DNA from: Enterobacteriaceae bacterium 4M9 | Lineage (GTDB): Bacteria; Pseudomonadota; Gammaproteobacteria; Enterobacterales; Enterobacteriaceae | NCBI GenBank assembly: GCA_010092695.1 | Contig: JAADJJ010000001.1 | Location: forward strand, 3,844,001 to 3,908,000 | Length of the DNA: 64,000 nt | Direction: 5' to 3' | Shown here: in pieces, positions 15,201 through 20,858 of the stretch | How the letters are laid out: every line of letters starts with the position of its first letter | Position numbering within the stretch: position 1 is the first letter of the stretch | The notes under the pieces: generated by a model | Told to the model about the DNA's origin: nothing | The model's input: only the letters and a program-made list of their open reading frames with translations | Database searches by the model: none | Program-made: the position numbers and the translations under genes

Positions 15201-17147
15201 TATGACCGTGAAGGTGACGGCTATCTGGACTTTGTGCTGGCCGACTCCGAAGCAGACTCCATTTCGTTTATTAAGAACGTTAACGGTACGCTGTCTTACG
15301 AGTCAAACTCAGGCTTTGCTGCGGGTCACCCTGGTGGTGCCATTCCGTCAGCGCTGAGTGTGCTGCACGAAGTGGGTGCCGTGGACATCGATAACAACGG
15401 TACGGTGGATATTACCGCTCACATCGACTACAACGGCGCTGGTAACAACGCGGGTAACGGTTCACGTGGCTTAGGGATTTTGTACAACACCGTAAATGGT
15501 AATGGGACAACCTCTTTTAGCACCGTCGGTTACTACGCCAACGTCTTCAAAAACGATGGTGCAGATGACTACGGTAACTACTCCATTTCGATGACCTATG
15601 CGGACTTCAACGGAGATGGCTGGCTGGATCTGTTCCTGAGCAGTGGTTCGAAGAACGCGGCAAACAGCAATGAAAGCCGTATTTATCTGAACGACGGCAA
15701 AGGTAACCTGTTAGCAACCGATGCCAACGCGCTGTGGTTTGGCGACACGTTGCTCGGCGGTACGTCGCTGGCGGTGGACTGGAACCACGACGGTAAGATG
15801 GACATTATCGAGATCCCACGCTCAGGTACATCCAGTTCACCGATGCTGTATATGAACAACGGTAACAATAACTGGAGCGGCGGCGGCATTGCCCTGACGA
15901 AATCCGCCTACAGCAACCTGACGGGTGCCGTCGCGATGGACTACGACTGGGATGGTTCCATGGACTTGATACTGTACCGCGGTAACAGTAGCAACTCACA
16001 GGTCGTATCCAACGATTCTTCCGCGACCACACTGCTGGTGAAAAACACCAACATCGCGGCAGACGGCACCAGCCTGAAGATTCGTATTGTTGACGGCAAC
16101 GGCATCAATACGTTCTACAGCAACACCGTGAAGCTCTATAACTCCGCAGGTGAACTGGTTGCCACGCAGCTGATTAACCCGCAGGCGTCCGGCTCCAGCA
16201 ACAGTATGGGTCTGGTGAGCTTCTTCGGGCTGGATCCGAATGAGGTTTACTCGGTGCAGCTGCTGCGTATCACCAACGGTGTTGCAGACCACGTGGGTGC
16301 CTCCAGCACTATCGGGGGTTATACCAACGGTACAGTCAACAGCAACTGGGGCGGTCTGACTACGGGTAAATCGCACGATGCCTACGTTCTGACGGCAGAA
16401 AGCGACAGCGCAGCCAACAATACCAGCGGTAAAGACGGTATTGTCGGTACGGGTTACAACGACACCTTCTTCTGGTCTGCAGGTAATGATACCTACACCG
16501 GCGGTGGTGGCTGGAACCTGACCGTGGTGGGTAAGCAAGTCTGGGACGAAAAAGCAGGGCTGGATACGCTGGATTACAGCACAGCCACCAGTGCAGTCAC
16601 CGCTAACCTGCAGACGGGTGTTGCCACTGGCACCGCCATCGGTACGGATAAATTAATCAGTATCGAAGGACTTATCGGGACCAAACACGGTGATACGTTC
16701 ACTGACAATGCGGCAAACAACCAGTTTGAAGGCCGCGGCGGCAATGACACGTTCTATCTCACTAACGGTGGTAACGATGTACTGATGTACAAAGTGCTGG
16801 CGGGTGCTGAGAAGGACTCCACTGGCGGTAACGGCCACGATACGGTTCACGGCTTCCACGTAGGTAATATCACCTCCGATGGCAACGCTGACGTTATCGA
16901 CCTGAGCGATATGCTGGATTACAACGGCAGTATCTCCTTCTATAAAGATGATGGTGTCCTGAAGCTGGATAACTCCTCGAAAGGACTGATGAACTATTTG
17001 AAAGTAGAAGTCTCAGGCAACGATACGATAATCAGTATCGACCGTGATGGCAGCGGTTCGTCATACGGCTACACCGCCGTGCTGACCCTTGCTGATGTCC
17101 ACACTGACCTGGTGACGCTGCTGCAGAACAACCAGATCATGGTGTGA
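246..17147 (+). CDS. Giant Ig-like repeat adhesin, type I secretion substrate (BapA/SiiE-like)
   Basis: This 5633-residue protein is predicted to be exported by a type I (ABC/HlyD/TolC) system and to act as a cell-surface or biofilm adhesin. Residues 1-140 resemble the BapA-type N-terminal prefix domain and are followed by a Gly-rich hydrophobic segment at about 155-178. From about 200 to 4650 it is built of roughly 90-105-residue bacterial Ig-like domains with recurring TDD, YDNG, IGST, NW and DTTAP signatures. A region at about 4920-5240 has repeated D-x-[ND]-x-DG-x-x-D motifs of the FG-GAP/VCBS type. The C-terminus has degenerate RTX motifs (GRGGNDTF, GGNGHDTV) and ends like the VCA0849-type secretion-target domain. 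The start is ambiguous because Met codons also occur at 255 and 273. No exporter genes are in the window; they may lie to the left. Family identity is firm, while function is inferred from architecture. Confidence 0.88.
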   Translation: MDYMNGNSYMNGNAIVLVTKDINGKGQSYKASDSHVAKIKTKSGNVYLLKNADDNFAPENITLKRAGNDLQVFNEGSDQPCLILEGYFTEGEERPPVLLGMAEDGQVYQYIPLSGEGYETGYLMADGEMSPVALGGQSLGTGDAFFVAEESNDNFYPILFGLLGLTGLVGGGIAIAHHNRDKNDTREPQDTSPPTSKGVDSALDKTGTVKGSLANGDVTDEKRPQLSGRGEAGNLITIYDNGKVIGSTTVDKNGYWTYDPDLDLADGKHALTTTETDKNGNTSKPSPEFVIEVDTTAPESGSAPGVVDNVGDITGALKEGDYTDDNRPELSGKGEPGNTIDIWDNGEKIGSTVVDKDGNWTWEPEKPLTEGEHKLSTTETDPVGNTSKPSPDINIVVDTTPPTGSTTPPTTTDNVGNKTGPLTSGEATDDAKPELSGKGEPGNTIDIWDNGEKIGSTVVDENGNWTWEPEAPLPDGEHNLSTTETDKAGNTSEPSPGIDIVIDTTPPTGSTTPPTITDDVGSKTGGVKDGEATDDTKPELSGKGDPGNTIDIWDNGEKIGSTVVDGDGNWTWEPDAPLTEGEHNLSTTETDPAGNTSEPSPGIDIVVDTTPPTGATTPPTVTDDVGSKTGSVSEGESTDDTRPELSGKGDPGNTIDIWDNGEKIGSTVVDKDGNWTWEPEAPLTEGEHNLSTTETDPAGNTSEPSPGINIVVDTSTPGGSTTPPTVTDNVGNKTGEVKDGEATDDTQPELSGKGEPGNTIDIWDNGEKIGSTVVDEDGNWTWEPETPLTEGEHNISTTETNEAGNTSEPSPGINIVVDTTPPEGSTTPPTITDDVGSKTGGVNEGEATDDTRPELSGKGDPGNTIDIWDNGEKVGSTTVDENGNWTWTPEEPLTEGEHNLSTTETDPAGNTSEPSPGINIVVDTTAPETPTAPGITDNVGDKTGEVKDGEATDDTQPELSGKGDPGNTIDIWDNGEKVGSTTVDENGNWTWTPEEPLTEGEHNLSTTETDEAGNTSEPSPGINIVVDTTAPETPAAPGATDDVGSKTGGLKDGEATDDTQPELTGKGEPGSTIDIWDNGEKVGSTTVDENGNWSWTPEEPLTEGEHKLSTTETDEAGNTSEPSPDLTIIVDTTAPQTPAAPGATDNVGDITGALKDGDVTDDTQPELNGKGEPGNVVDIWDNGEKIGSTTVDENGNWSWTPEKPLTEGEHKLSTTETDEAGNTSAPSPDITLTVDTTAPDAKALAITGVNDTVGEITGNIADGGKTDDSRPTISGTGTAGDTIVLYTTDSSGKHEIGRATVDANGKWSIQPESPLLAGNNVLSATEVDAAGNSTTSKDYAVTLFVEGPSAPSIGSIVDNEGPITGALQKGDVTDDNTPTISGSSDAGALIRIYDNGALIGSTIADENGNWSYTPGTALKDGDHSLSVTATDSVGQTSEHGGEFNFSIDTAAPETVKDLSATDNEGAVQGPVENGGTTDDATPTLEGSAEPGSTVNIYDGDKKIGEVEVNDDGSWSWTPDDALTDGEHAISVTVTDKAGNESGHSDELVMTIDTTDPTAQITSLVDNVGNVQGNITPNGITDDTQPEIRGIAKADSVVKIYDGATLIGSTTSDADGNWSFTPKTALTEGSHSLTVTATDPAGNTSQPSGVFGFDIDTTAPTAPTINGAIDDVGSVRDALVNGSVTDDSTPTLHGSAEAGSLVTLYDNGALLGSVTADANGAWQFTPTTPLAEGKHSFTVTATDTAGNVSDKSGAFVLNTDYSAPDASNLAITGFEDNVGEVVGNILSGGNTDDTTPVISGTGTAGDTITVYTTVNGAKTLLGSATVGADGTWKLALTDSNALSAGVNSITAVETDPAGNSTSPTPAYVVTVYGPGDGPATPSINSVYDDAGTLTGQLQKGSVTDDNTPTLKGNGEAGNVIRIYDNGTLIGSTTVGSDGSWTFTPGSALKDGAHSFTVEARNGVGQVSDKSGEWTISIDTAAPNPVSDLLITDNVGEVQGAIKDGDTTDDDTPTLSGTAEPGSTVNIYDGDKKIGEADVGSDGKWSWTPGEALGDGNHKLAVSVTDDAGNESARTPGVTITVDTTGVEISITNVVDDAGSVTGNIAANGVTDDTTPTINGTGKAGSIVKVYDGSTLLGSTTVTANGTWSFTPSTALGEGKHTLTANATDATGNVSDDATFSLTVDTTAPTVPSIDTVHDDVGSIQGSLAAGATTDDPTPTLSGSAEAGSLVTVYDNGKAIGSVKAGSDGKWSYTPTSNLSEGAHSFTVTATDAAGNVSDKSGSFNLTTDYTAPSQLNLAITGFEDNVGETTGNVISGGNTDDTTPVISGTGTAGDTITVYTTVNGVKTLLGSATVGADGTWKLALTDSNALSKGVNSITAVETDPAGNSTSPSAAYVVTVYGPEDGPATPSINSVYDDAGTLTGQLQKGSVTDDNTPTLKGNGEAGNIIRIYDNGTLIGSTTVGSDGGWTFTPSPALKDGNHAFTADAKDSVGQVSDKSGEWTIVVDTAAPNPVSDLVITDNVGDVQGAIKDGDTTDDNTPTLSGTAEPGSTVNIYDGNEKVGEAEVGSDGKWSWTPSESLGDGNHKLAVSVTDDAGNESARTPGVTITVDTSGVEISITNVVDDAGSITGNIAANGVTDDTTPTINGTGKAGSIVKVYDGSTLLGSTTVTANGTWSFTPSTALGEGKHTLTANATDAAGNVSDDATFSLTVDTTAPTVPSIDNVHDDVGSIQGSLAAGATTDDPTPTLSGNAEAGSLVTVYDNGKAIGSVKAGSDGKWSYTPTSNLSEGAHSFTVTATDTAGNVSGKSGSFNLTTDYTAPDASKLAITGFEDNVGETTGNVINGGNTDDTTPVISGTGTAGDIITLYTTLNGTKITLGSTTVDASGKWTLALDASNELAGGTHSLTAVETDPAGNSTSPSSSYTVTVLTDVPAAPSINSVIDDVGVTEPVQKGAVTNDNTPTLNGTAGAGLLVRIYDNGTLIGSTTADSNGNWKFTPSPALKDGNHAFTADAKDSVGQVSDKSGEWAISIDTAAPNPVSDLLITDNVGEVQGAIRDGDTTDDNTPTLSGTAEPGSTVNIYDGNEKVGEAEVGSDGKWSWTPGEALGDGNHKLAVSVTDDAGNESARTPGVTITVDTTGVKISITNVVDDAGSVTGNITTNGVTDDTTPTINGTGKAGSIVKVYDGSTLLGSTTVTANGAWSFTPSTALGEGKHTLTANATDAAGNVSDDATFSLTVDTTAPTVPSIDNVHDDVGSIQGSLAAGATTDDPTPTLSGNAEAGSLVTVYDNGKAIGSVKAGSDGKWSYTPTSNLSEGAHSFTVTATDTAGNVSGKSGSFNLTTDYTAPDSSKLAITGFEDNVGETTGNVVSGGSTDDDQPVISGTGTAGDIITLYTTLNGTKITLGSTTVDASGKWTLALDASNKLAGGTHSLTAVETDPAGNSTSPSAAYTVTVVGDVPAAPSINSVIDDVGVTEPVQKGAVTNDNTPTLNGTAGAGLLVRIYDNGTLIGSTTADSNGNWKFTPSPALKDGNHAFTADAKDSVGQVSDKSGEWTIVVDTAAPNPVSDLVITDNVGDVQGAIKDGDTTDDNTPTLSGTAEPGSTVNIYDGNEKVGEAEVGSDGKWSWTPSESLGDGNHKLAVSVTDDAGNESARTPGVTITVDTAGVEISITNVVDDAGSVTGNIAANGVTDDTTPTINGTGKAGSIVKVYDGSTLLGSTTVTANGTWSFTPSTALGEGKHTLTANATDATGNVSDDATFSLTVDTTAPTVPTIDNVHDDVGSIQGSLAAGATTDDPTPTLSGNAEAGSLVTVYDNGKAIGSVKAGSDGKWSYTPTSNLSEGAHSFTVTATDAAGNVSGKSGSFNLTTDYTAPDSSKLAITGFEDNVGETTGNVVSGGSTDDTTPVISGTGTAGDIITLYTTLNGTKTLLGSTTVDASGKWTLTLDASNKLAAGTHSLTAVETDPAGNSTSPTPAYTVTVVGDVPAAPSINSVIDDVGVTEPVQKGAVTNDNTPTLNGTAGAGLLVRIYDNGTLIGSTTADSNGNWKFTPSPALKDGNHAFTADAKDSVGQVSDKSGEWTISIDTAAPNPVSDLLITDNVGEVQGAIKDGETTDDNTPTLSGTAEPGSTVNIYDGNEKVGEAEVGSDGKWNWTPGAALNDGNHKLAVSVTDDAGNESARTPGVTITVDTSGVEISITNVVDDAGSVTGNIAANGVTDDTTPTINGTGKAGSIVKVYDGSTLLGSTTITANGSWSFTPSTALSEGKHTLTANATDATGNVSDDATFSLTVDTTAPTAPSIDNVHDDVGSIQGSLAAGATTDDPTPTLSGTAEAGSLVIIYDGTTKLGSVTAGSDGKWSYTPTSNLSEGAHSFTVTATDTAGNVSDKSGAFNLTTDYTAPDTKHLSITGFEDDVGKVTGQVASGGSSDDKQPVISGTGTAGDTITVSTTFEGSTRVLGTAIVAADGKWTLALNDSNQLSEGLNNLTAVETDPAGNSTSPTPAYTVTIVGTTLETPTIDSVWDDAGAYTGNIANGSSTDDSTPTLRGTAIANGVVHLYDNGIEIGSTTADKDGHWELTTRALADGNHKFTAQVINSVGQSSDDSEAFDMTLDTVGPNVPGMTTTTAITTDTSHGLSAGDLFSHSLDATNNDLVTRDTTVTLNGTLSQSLKEDEYLQISFDKGKTWTTLLSETGSAWSYGLPEATASTSYDFILRVLDGVGNIAKDTAFKDSYSVVIDLDSPDGLTMAPVIDSAVSSNTIFTFDSTTYGRVEAGAIVSLVSDVNQSGTYQEGLDQVLGFAVAGADGSWIIKTNLTAGAHNLAFVVWDAAGNRSGMSAYTPTGVSDGDGVTLIEQTWGGTVSPGRGLNSAAVTINGSGGWSFAQSAAGTSGSSAANAVRVYDSVTREDYTSSYLAEPSTSNGADYNVNDGSYDHYINSMTFADINRDGYTDLMSQVSSYGNNGRTAYWIQNADGSWTPKALNQGTLNHLGGVIAYDREGDGYLDFVLADSEADSISFIKNVNGTLSYESNSGFAAGHPGGAIPSALSVLHEVGAVDIDNNGTVDITAHIDYNGAGNNAGNGSRGLGILYNTVNGNGTTSFSTVGYYANVFKNDGADDYGNYSISMTYADFNGDGWLDLFLSSGSKNAANSNESRIYLNDGKGNLLATDANALWFGDTLLGGTSLAVDWNHDGKMDIIEIPRSGTSSSPMLYMNNGNNNWSGGGIALTKSAYSNLTGAVAMDYDWDGSMDLILYRGNSSNSQVVSNDSSATTLLVKNTNIAADGTSLKIRIVDGNGINTFYSNTVKLYNSAGELVATQLINPQASGSSNSMGLVSFFGLDPNEVYSVQLLRITNGVADHVGASSTIGGYTNGTVNSNWGGLTTGKSHDAYVLTAESDSAANNTSGKDGIVGTGYNDTFFWSAGNDTYTGGGGWNLTVVGKQVWDEKAGLDTLDYSTATSAVTANLQTGVATGTAIGTDKLISIEGLIGTKHGDTFTDNAANNQFEGRGGNDTFYLTNGGNDVLMYKVLAGAEKDSTGGNGHDTVHGFHVGNITSDGNADVIDLSDMLDYNGSISFYKDDGVLKLDNSSKGLMNYLKVEVSGNDTIISIDRDGSGSSYGYTAVLTLADVHTDLVTLLQNNQIMV
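5517..13410 (+). repeat. Five tandem ~1.58-kb super-repeats inside the adhesin gene
   Basis: The sequence encoding TDYTAPD or TDYSAPD recurs at 5517, 7101, 8685, 10260, 11835 and 13410. The spacings are 1584, 1584, 1575, 1575 and 1575 bases (528 or 525 residues). Each unit contains five distinct Ig-like domain subtypes in the same order, recognisable by the starts AITGFEDNVGE, INSV, ITDNVG, ITNVVDDAGS and IDNVHDDVGS. Copies are almost identical over long stretches. This implies recent unit duplication or gene conversion, and the copy number may vary between strains or be wrong in a short-read assembly. Confidence 0.9.
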
Positions 17148-17164
17148 TGCAGTACCGGTAAGGA

Positions 17165-17190
17165 GATTCACTGCCTACGGGCAGTGAATC
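17165..17190 (+). terminator. Perfect hairpin after the adhesin gene
   Basis: An 11-bp perfect stem (GATTCACTGCC / GGCAGTGAATC) with a TACG loop lies 18 bases after the adhesin stop. It is followed by a pyrimidine-rich run ending in TTT. It is probably the adhesin terminator, or an attenuator that limits read-through into the OmpA gene. Confidence 0.6.
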
Positions 17191-17201
17191 CTCCCTCTTT
17201 G

Positions 17202-17223
17202 AGATTGCCCTTCGGGGCAATCT
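17202..17223 (+). terminator. UUCG-loop hairpin upstream of the OmpA-domain gene
   Basis: A 9-bp perfect stem (AGATTGCCC / GGGCAATCT) closed by a TTCG loop follows the previous hairpin by 11 bases. There is no T-run, so it may stabilise RNA or work with the first hairpin rather than terminate alone. Confidence 0.4.
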
Positions 17224-17278
17224 GTTAATGACTATTTGCCGGTATATGGAACCGCATTGGCGAATATGGAGTATTCAA

Positions 17279-18187
17279 ATGAAATGTAATTCAACTACCC
17301 GCCTGATGACGCAGACATTCGTCACGCTGCTCGGGGGTGCGTTTTTATTATCCGCTCAGGCGCAGGCTCGCGCTTATGAAAATGATACGGCTGTAGTGCA
17401 GACAACGTCGGCTTTCACCACAGTGAAACTGCCACAGGTTGTACCTGAGCAATCACAGCTTGTGTACTACTACCCGGCCAGCGTCAACGCCGGACCGGTT
17501 AATATCTACGTTGATAAAGAATTCCATACCGCGCTGCTGCCGGGGGAATTCACTACGCTTTGCGTCGCAAGCGGGCAGCATATTCTGGCTGCTGCGGTAA
17601 ACGATGCACCGCTTTACCAGCAGAAGGCCAGCGCAGGCGTTCACGCTAATTTTAACGGTGGTAAAACCTACTTTGTGCGCTCGGCGGTAAACCAGGGCAT
17701 TGTGAGCGAATCCGTTCCTCATCAGCAGGCGGAGCAAGAGTTGCAGGGCATGAACAAGGCCGTACGCCTTGTCAACCGCGCCTCTGGCGTACAACAGTGC
17801 CGCTACGTGGGCGGGGGCAAAGACGTCACACTGGTTGTTGATAACGTGCTGTTCAGCTTTGGCGGCAGCAGTTATCAGCAGTTACTGCCTGAGTCAAAAC
17901 GCAAACTGGAAAAACTCATCGAATTCACCCGCAATTCGAACAATATTTCCAGCATTGAACTGCGCGGCTTTACTGACCGTATTGGTAAAGCGGAAAGCAA
18001 CCGCCGTCTGTCGCAAGCGCGCGCTGAAACCGTGCGCCAGGCGCTGATAAGCGCCGGTATTGACGGAGCAATCATCAATGCCAGAGGCGAAGGCATTGCG
18101 TCTACCGCCGAAGGTTGCAGTTCCCGCCAGCAGGACGGCTGTAATAAAGACAGCCGCCGCGTAGATATCACCGTTAACAGCAATTAA
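17279..18187 (+). CDS. OmpA-domain envelope protein
   Basis: I chose the ATG at 17279 because GGAG lies 8 bases upstream and the first residues then form a signal peptide (MKCNSTTRL... with a hydrophobic core ending near SAQAQA). The upstream in-frame ATG at 17228 gives an unlikely leader. The mature protein of about 275 residues has an unrecognised N-terminal half. Its C-terminal half is a typical OmpA/MotB peptidoglycan-binding domain: FSFGGS, then ELRGFTDRIGKAESNRRLSQARA, then a GEG motif near the end. It follows the giant adhesin by 131 bases on the same strand. OmpA-domain proteins beside large type I-secreted adhesins may help retain or present the adhesin; that role is inferred here. 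A 9-bp inverted repeat (18198-18226) after the stop could end transcription. Confidence 0.8.
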   Translation: MKCNSTTRLMTQTFVTLLGGAFLLSAQAQARAYENDTAVVQTTSAFTTVKLPQVVPEQSQLVYYYPASVNAGPVNIYVDKEFHTALLPGEFTTLCVASGQHILAAAVNDAPLYQQKASAGVHANFNGGKTYFVRSAVNQGIVSESVPHQQAEQELQGMNKAVRLVNRASGVQQCRYVGGGKDVTLVVDNVLFSFGGSSYQQLLPESKRKLEKLIEFTRNSNNISSIELRGFTDRIGKAESNRRLSQARAETVRQALISAGIDGAIINARGEGIASTAEGCSSRQQDGCNKDSRRVDITVNSN

Positions 18188-18428
18188 GCGTTACTTCTCC
18201 TCCACCAGGCCTGTCCGGGTGGAGGAATTACCCGTGTCGAACCCTTCCCTTCCTGCTTCATCATCACCGTGTTGTCCTGACTAACCAGAATGTCATTTTG
18301 CTCATCCTGTTAACGCTGACCTTATCGCGCTTACCAGAAACGTTTACGCAACTTTAGGTAACCCTTCGGGAAGTGGCTCTGATAAACTCACCGAAGCCAA
18401 TGGATGGCTCTTTCAGAAAGGAATATCG

Positions 18429-18626
18429 ATGAAGATACCCAAAAGCACCGTTGCGGTGGTGTTACCGCTTCTTCTGGTTGGCTGTGCAACGCCCTCCTCG
18501 CGCCTCCCGTCACCTCCTGTACTGGACTATATCAACGATGATCCCGCCAATGTGCGTTTTGACAGGTCGTCGATTTATGTTACCTCGAGGCTTATTCCAG
18601 CCGTACTACCCAGTTCAGAAGCCTGA
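18429..18626 (+). CDS. Small lipoprotein, unknown function
   Basis: A 65-residue protein with a type II signal peptide: a basic start, a hydrophobic stretch and the lipobox LLVGC with Cys19 as the lipidation site. The mature part of 47 residues is Pro/Ser-rich at first, with no recognised domain. An AAAGGA Shine-Dalgarno sequence lies about 7 bases before the ATG. It is separated from the OmpA-domain gene by 241 bases, so it may have its own promoter. It could belong with the adhesin export or retention locus, but nothing in its sequence shows this. Confidence 0.6.
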   Translation: MKIPKSTVAVVLPLLLVGCATPSSRLPSPPVLDYINDDPANVRFDRSSIYVTSRLIPAVLPSSEA

Positions 18627-18667
18627 ACCCCGCAACACACTCTTTCGGCACTACACGGTGAGTTAAT

Positions 18668-18814
18668 ATGCTCATCGACCTGCACACCAGGGACAAGACT
18701 TTTGGTGAGCACATCAGTCGCTCGCCAGGTTGTGCCCCGTTTCTGTACGACGACAGCACCAAAGCACGGTATCAGCTCTGTTCTACCCGGCGCCGCCGGG
18801 CGAATAAGATTTAA
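18668..18814 (+). CDS. Short ORF, 48 residues, doubtful
   Basis: This reading frame follows the lipoprotein gene by 41 bases and ends overlapping the convergent membrane-protein gene by 4 bases. The product is hydrophilic and basic at its C-terminus, with two Cys, no signal and no recognised motif. It has no clear Shine-Dalgarno. It may be a remnant of a longer gene or chance. Confidence 0.25.
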   Translation: MLIDLHTRDKTFGEHISRSPGCAPFLYDDSTKARYQLCSTRRRRANKI

Positions 18815-19410
18815 CGACAGTAGGCACTAAAATCTGCTCCATCAATTTTTAAAAGCGCAGCATTGTATTTTTTTATTATTTTCTTGCCCGGCAACAGTCC
18901 CCAAAAAACGCCCCCCATAAACACACATGCCAGAAAAAACATCACCGCCAGAAATTGATAAAAAACCACATCTGGGTTGTATATACGCACAGCATAGAGT
19001 GTACCAAAAGTAAAATAGAAAACCGCGAACGCCCGAAACCCCCAGCGACAGAGACGATAGCGCCCCTTATACCTGATAAAAAATTTACCGTACTTCATCT
19101 GAATGTGAGGAGCCAGGTGTCCCCAACGCCAGGCGGATATATCTAAATGGCAGTGCGTGCGCACGTATAACAACCTATTTCTGAACTTCGGATTGAGCAC
19201 CCTTAATACGTTTTGTTTAACTTCTTTTTTAATCTCAGACTTAAGAAAAGCGACTTCCAGAGGATCAAGGCACGCTGAATAATTATCCAGTAAATGATTA
19301 TATTTTGTGGTCTTCGGCAACGACCAGTTTACGTCTTTGAATAACTTCCAGACACCAATCATTGCCGGTATTACCGCAATGAGCATTGATAGTACGTCTT
19401 TTAATTCCAT
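18811..19410 (-). CDS. Membrane protein of unknown function
   Basis: A 199-residue protein with a hydrophobic N-terminus (about residues 6-22) and two further strongly hydrophobic segments at about 122-142 and 148-172. These flank a Tyr/Phe-rich turn, and the last 25 residues are polar. The middle part (about 35-115) is basic and predicted cytoplasmic. An AGGA sequence precedes the ATG. It is convergent with the adhesin-side genes and shows no operon partner. I do not recognise the family. Its AT-rich composition compared with the adhesin suggests acquired DNA. Confidence 0.6.
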   Translation of the reverse strand: MELKDVLSMLIAVIPAMIGVWKLFKDVNWSLPKTTKYNHLLDNYSACLDPLEVAFLKSEIKKEVKQNVLRVLNPKFRNRLLYVRTHCHLDISAWRWGHLAPHIQMKYGKFFIRYKGRYRLCRWGFRAFAVFYFTFGTLYAVRIYNPDVVFYQFLAVMFFLACVFMGGVFWGLLPGKKIIKKYNAALLKIDGADFSAYCR

Positions 19411-20111
19411 TTACGTCCATCCTGGTTATGTGAGGCTATAAAGATAGCGCAATGCCTGTCAAAACAGCCCCTGATAATTACGCTCAGGGGCCAACATCAC
19501 ACTCATTGTGCGACACGTTGAAGCCGGTTGTTAATCATACCGCTGGCGTAACGTTGCCGGTACATTGCATTGCCACCTTGAAACCCAGACACAGCGGCAC
19601 AGCCATTCTGACGGCTGCCCCCTGCCATAACGAAGCAGCAGGACTTACCAAAGGACAGGCGCTAACAGGTCATGACAGGCCTGCTCATCTCCAGGTGTCC
19701 AGGTTTTCACGTCAGGGTCATTTCGCAAGGCAAGTTTGAACCGGATTAAAGGCAGGCGTAAAGAAATTCTTCCACGAGCAGGAGTACATAACGCCCTGCC
19801 TTCTTCCAGATTGAGTACGGTACTGATTTTTTGCTCGTCTCACGTTAACTGCTGACACCATTTAAAAGGGCAACCGTAGGTGAGATATTTTCCAGTTTAC
19901 AGGCCACCACCTGTCACAGATTGAGCTCATCAAACCCCTTGATATTTATCACATGTTCATCAGCGGGCCTCAAAAATTTTTATTGCATCGGCCAGTGAAA
20001 CCGCCAGGAAAATTCCATAAAAACAAATGCGTTCAGTTAGCCTGCTAATAAATATCTCTCATTGCGCTCTACTCAATTAGCACGCTAAGGAAATCCCACA
20101 ATGAAAAATAT

Positions 20112-20121
20112 CCCCCCCCCC
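20112..20121. repeat. Homopolymeric C10 tract upstream of stbA
   Basis: Ten consecutive C residues lie in otherwise AT-rich DNA, 54 bases upstream of the predicted -35 box of the fimbrial operon. Such tracts change length by slipped-strand mispairing. The tract follows an ATG (20101) whose frame closes after 11 codons. Confidence 0.85.
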
Positions 20122-20175
20122 GGAAATGTCTATAAATGTAAATTACAAAATTGTTTAGAATATCGTCTAACCTGA

Positions 20176-20204
20176 TTGACGATACATAATTCAAATTATA
20201 GAAT
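20176..20204 (+). promoter_or_regulatory. Predicted sigma-70 promoter of the stb operon
   Basis: TTGACG (20176-20181) and TAGAAT (20199-20204) are separated by exactly 17 bases. This gives a leader of about 85 bases before stbA. The short inverted repeat ATCGTC / GACGAT overlaps the -35 box and could be an operator. A second TTGACA at 20252 lies too close to the start codon to be the main promoter. Confidence 0.5.
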
Positions 20205-20295
20205 CCCGACCTCGCAAGATGTGGTTTTAAACTCTATACAGAGTTAAGCCCTTGACAGGAAAAGTGCTTAATTAGTTTATAGTATAAGGATATAT

Positions 20296-20850
20296 ATGAT
20301 TCATTTTAAAAAAGTTACAGCCGTTGTCGCCCTGGCTATTTTGCCCTGCACTGCCTTTTCCACTCCTACCGTCACCTTCGAAGGTGAAGTGACCGATCAA
20401 ACGTGTTCTGTAAGCATCAATGGTCAAACTAACTCTGTTGTGATGCTGCCGACCGTTGCGACGGCTGACTTTGGTGCAACACTCGCGAATGGTCAAACAG
20501 CAGGACTGACGCCCTTCACTGTATCTGTTAGTGAATGCACCGCGCCCGCCGCCGATTTGAACATCAGCACGAAGTTTATGGGCTACGACGTTGATTCCTC
20601 AACCGGCGTTCTGGGTAATCGAGCGACAACCGATGCTGCGGTGGGTTACGGTATTCAGCTAACCGGTTCCAGCGATGGCTCTGATGTTGTCACGCTTTCT
20701 GGCCCGACGAATGTCAGTGGCCTGGTTTTGAAAACGGGTGAAACTTCTGCCAGCTATGATTTTGGCGCGCAGTATTATGTTATTGATGCCACGAGTGCCA
20801 AGCCAGGTAAAATAACGGCTGTTGCAGAGTATACCCTGAGCTACTTCTAA
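20296..20850 (+). CDS. stbA: Major fimbrial subunit, StbA-like
   Basis: A 184-residue pilin with a signal peptide ending near AFS (about residue 22). A cysteine pair (TCSVSI and SECTAP) forms the usual pilin disulphide, and the C-terminus ends TLSYF with the penultimate aromatic typical of chaperone-usher subunits. It is secreted by Sec, folded on its chaperone and polymerised through the usher. AAGGA sits 5 bases before the ATG. It is first in a subunit-chaperone-usher-adhesin-chaperone operon. That order, and the location near thrW/proA, match Salmonella stbABCDE; I assign the symbol on synteny and family, not on a search. Confidence 0.78.
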   Translation: MIHFKKVTAVVALAILPCTAFSTPTVTFEGEVTDQTCSVSINGQTNSVVMLPTVATADFGATLANGQTAGLTPFTVSVSECTAPAADLNISTKFMGYDVDSSTGVLGNRATTDAAVGYGIQLTGSSDGSDVVTLSGPTNVSGLVLKTGETSASYDFGAQYYVIDATSAKPGKITAVAEYTLSYF

Positions 20851-20858
20851 TCCCCCTG

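Larger units (their letters stand above)
19411..20295. other. 885-bp non-coding region before the fimbrial operon
   Basis: No convincing gene is present. The longest plus-strand frame (19452-19739) has no Shine-Dalgarno and a composition unlike a protein. The right part becomes very AT-rich and holds a C10 tract (20112-20121) and the likely stb promoter (20176-20204). Confidence 0.6.

Noticed and set aside
19452..19739. 95-codon plus-strand frame before the fimbrial operon
   Set aside because: No ribosome site, no motif, and a composition unlike a protein.
20162..20183. ATCGTC / GACGAT inverted repeat as an invertible-promoter end
   Set aside because: The arms are only 6 bases with a 10-base spacer, and there is no recombinase gene beside stb. 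It is more likely an operator or chance.
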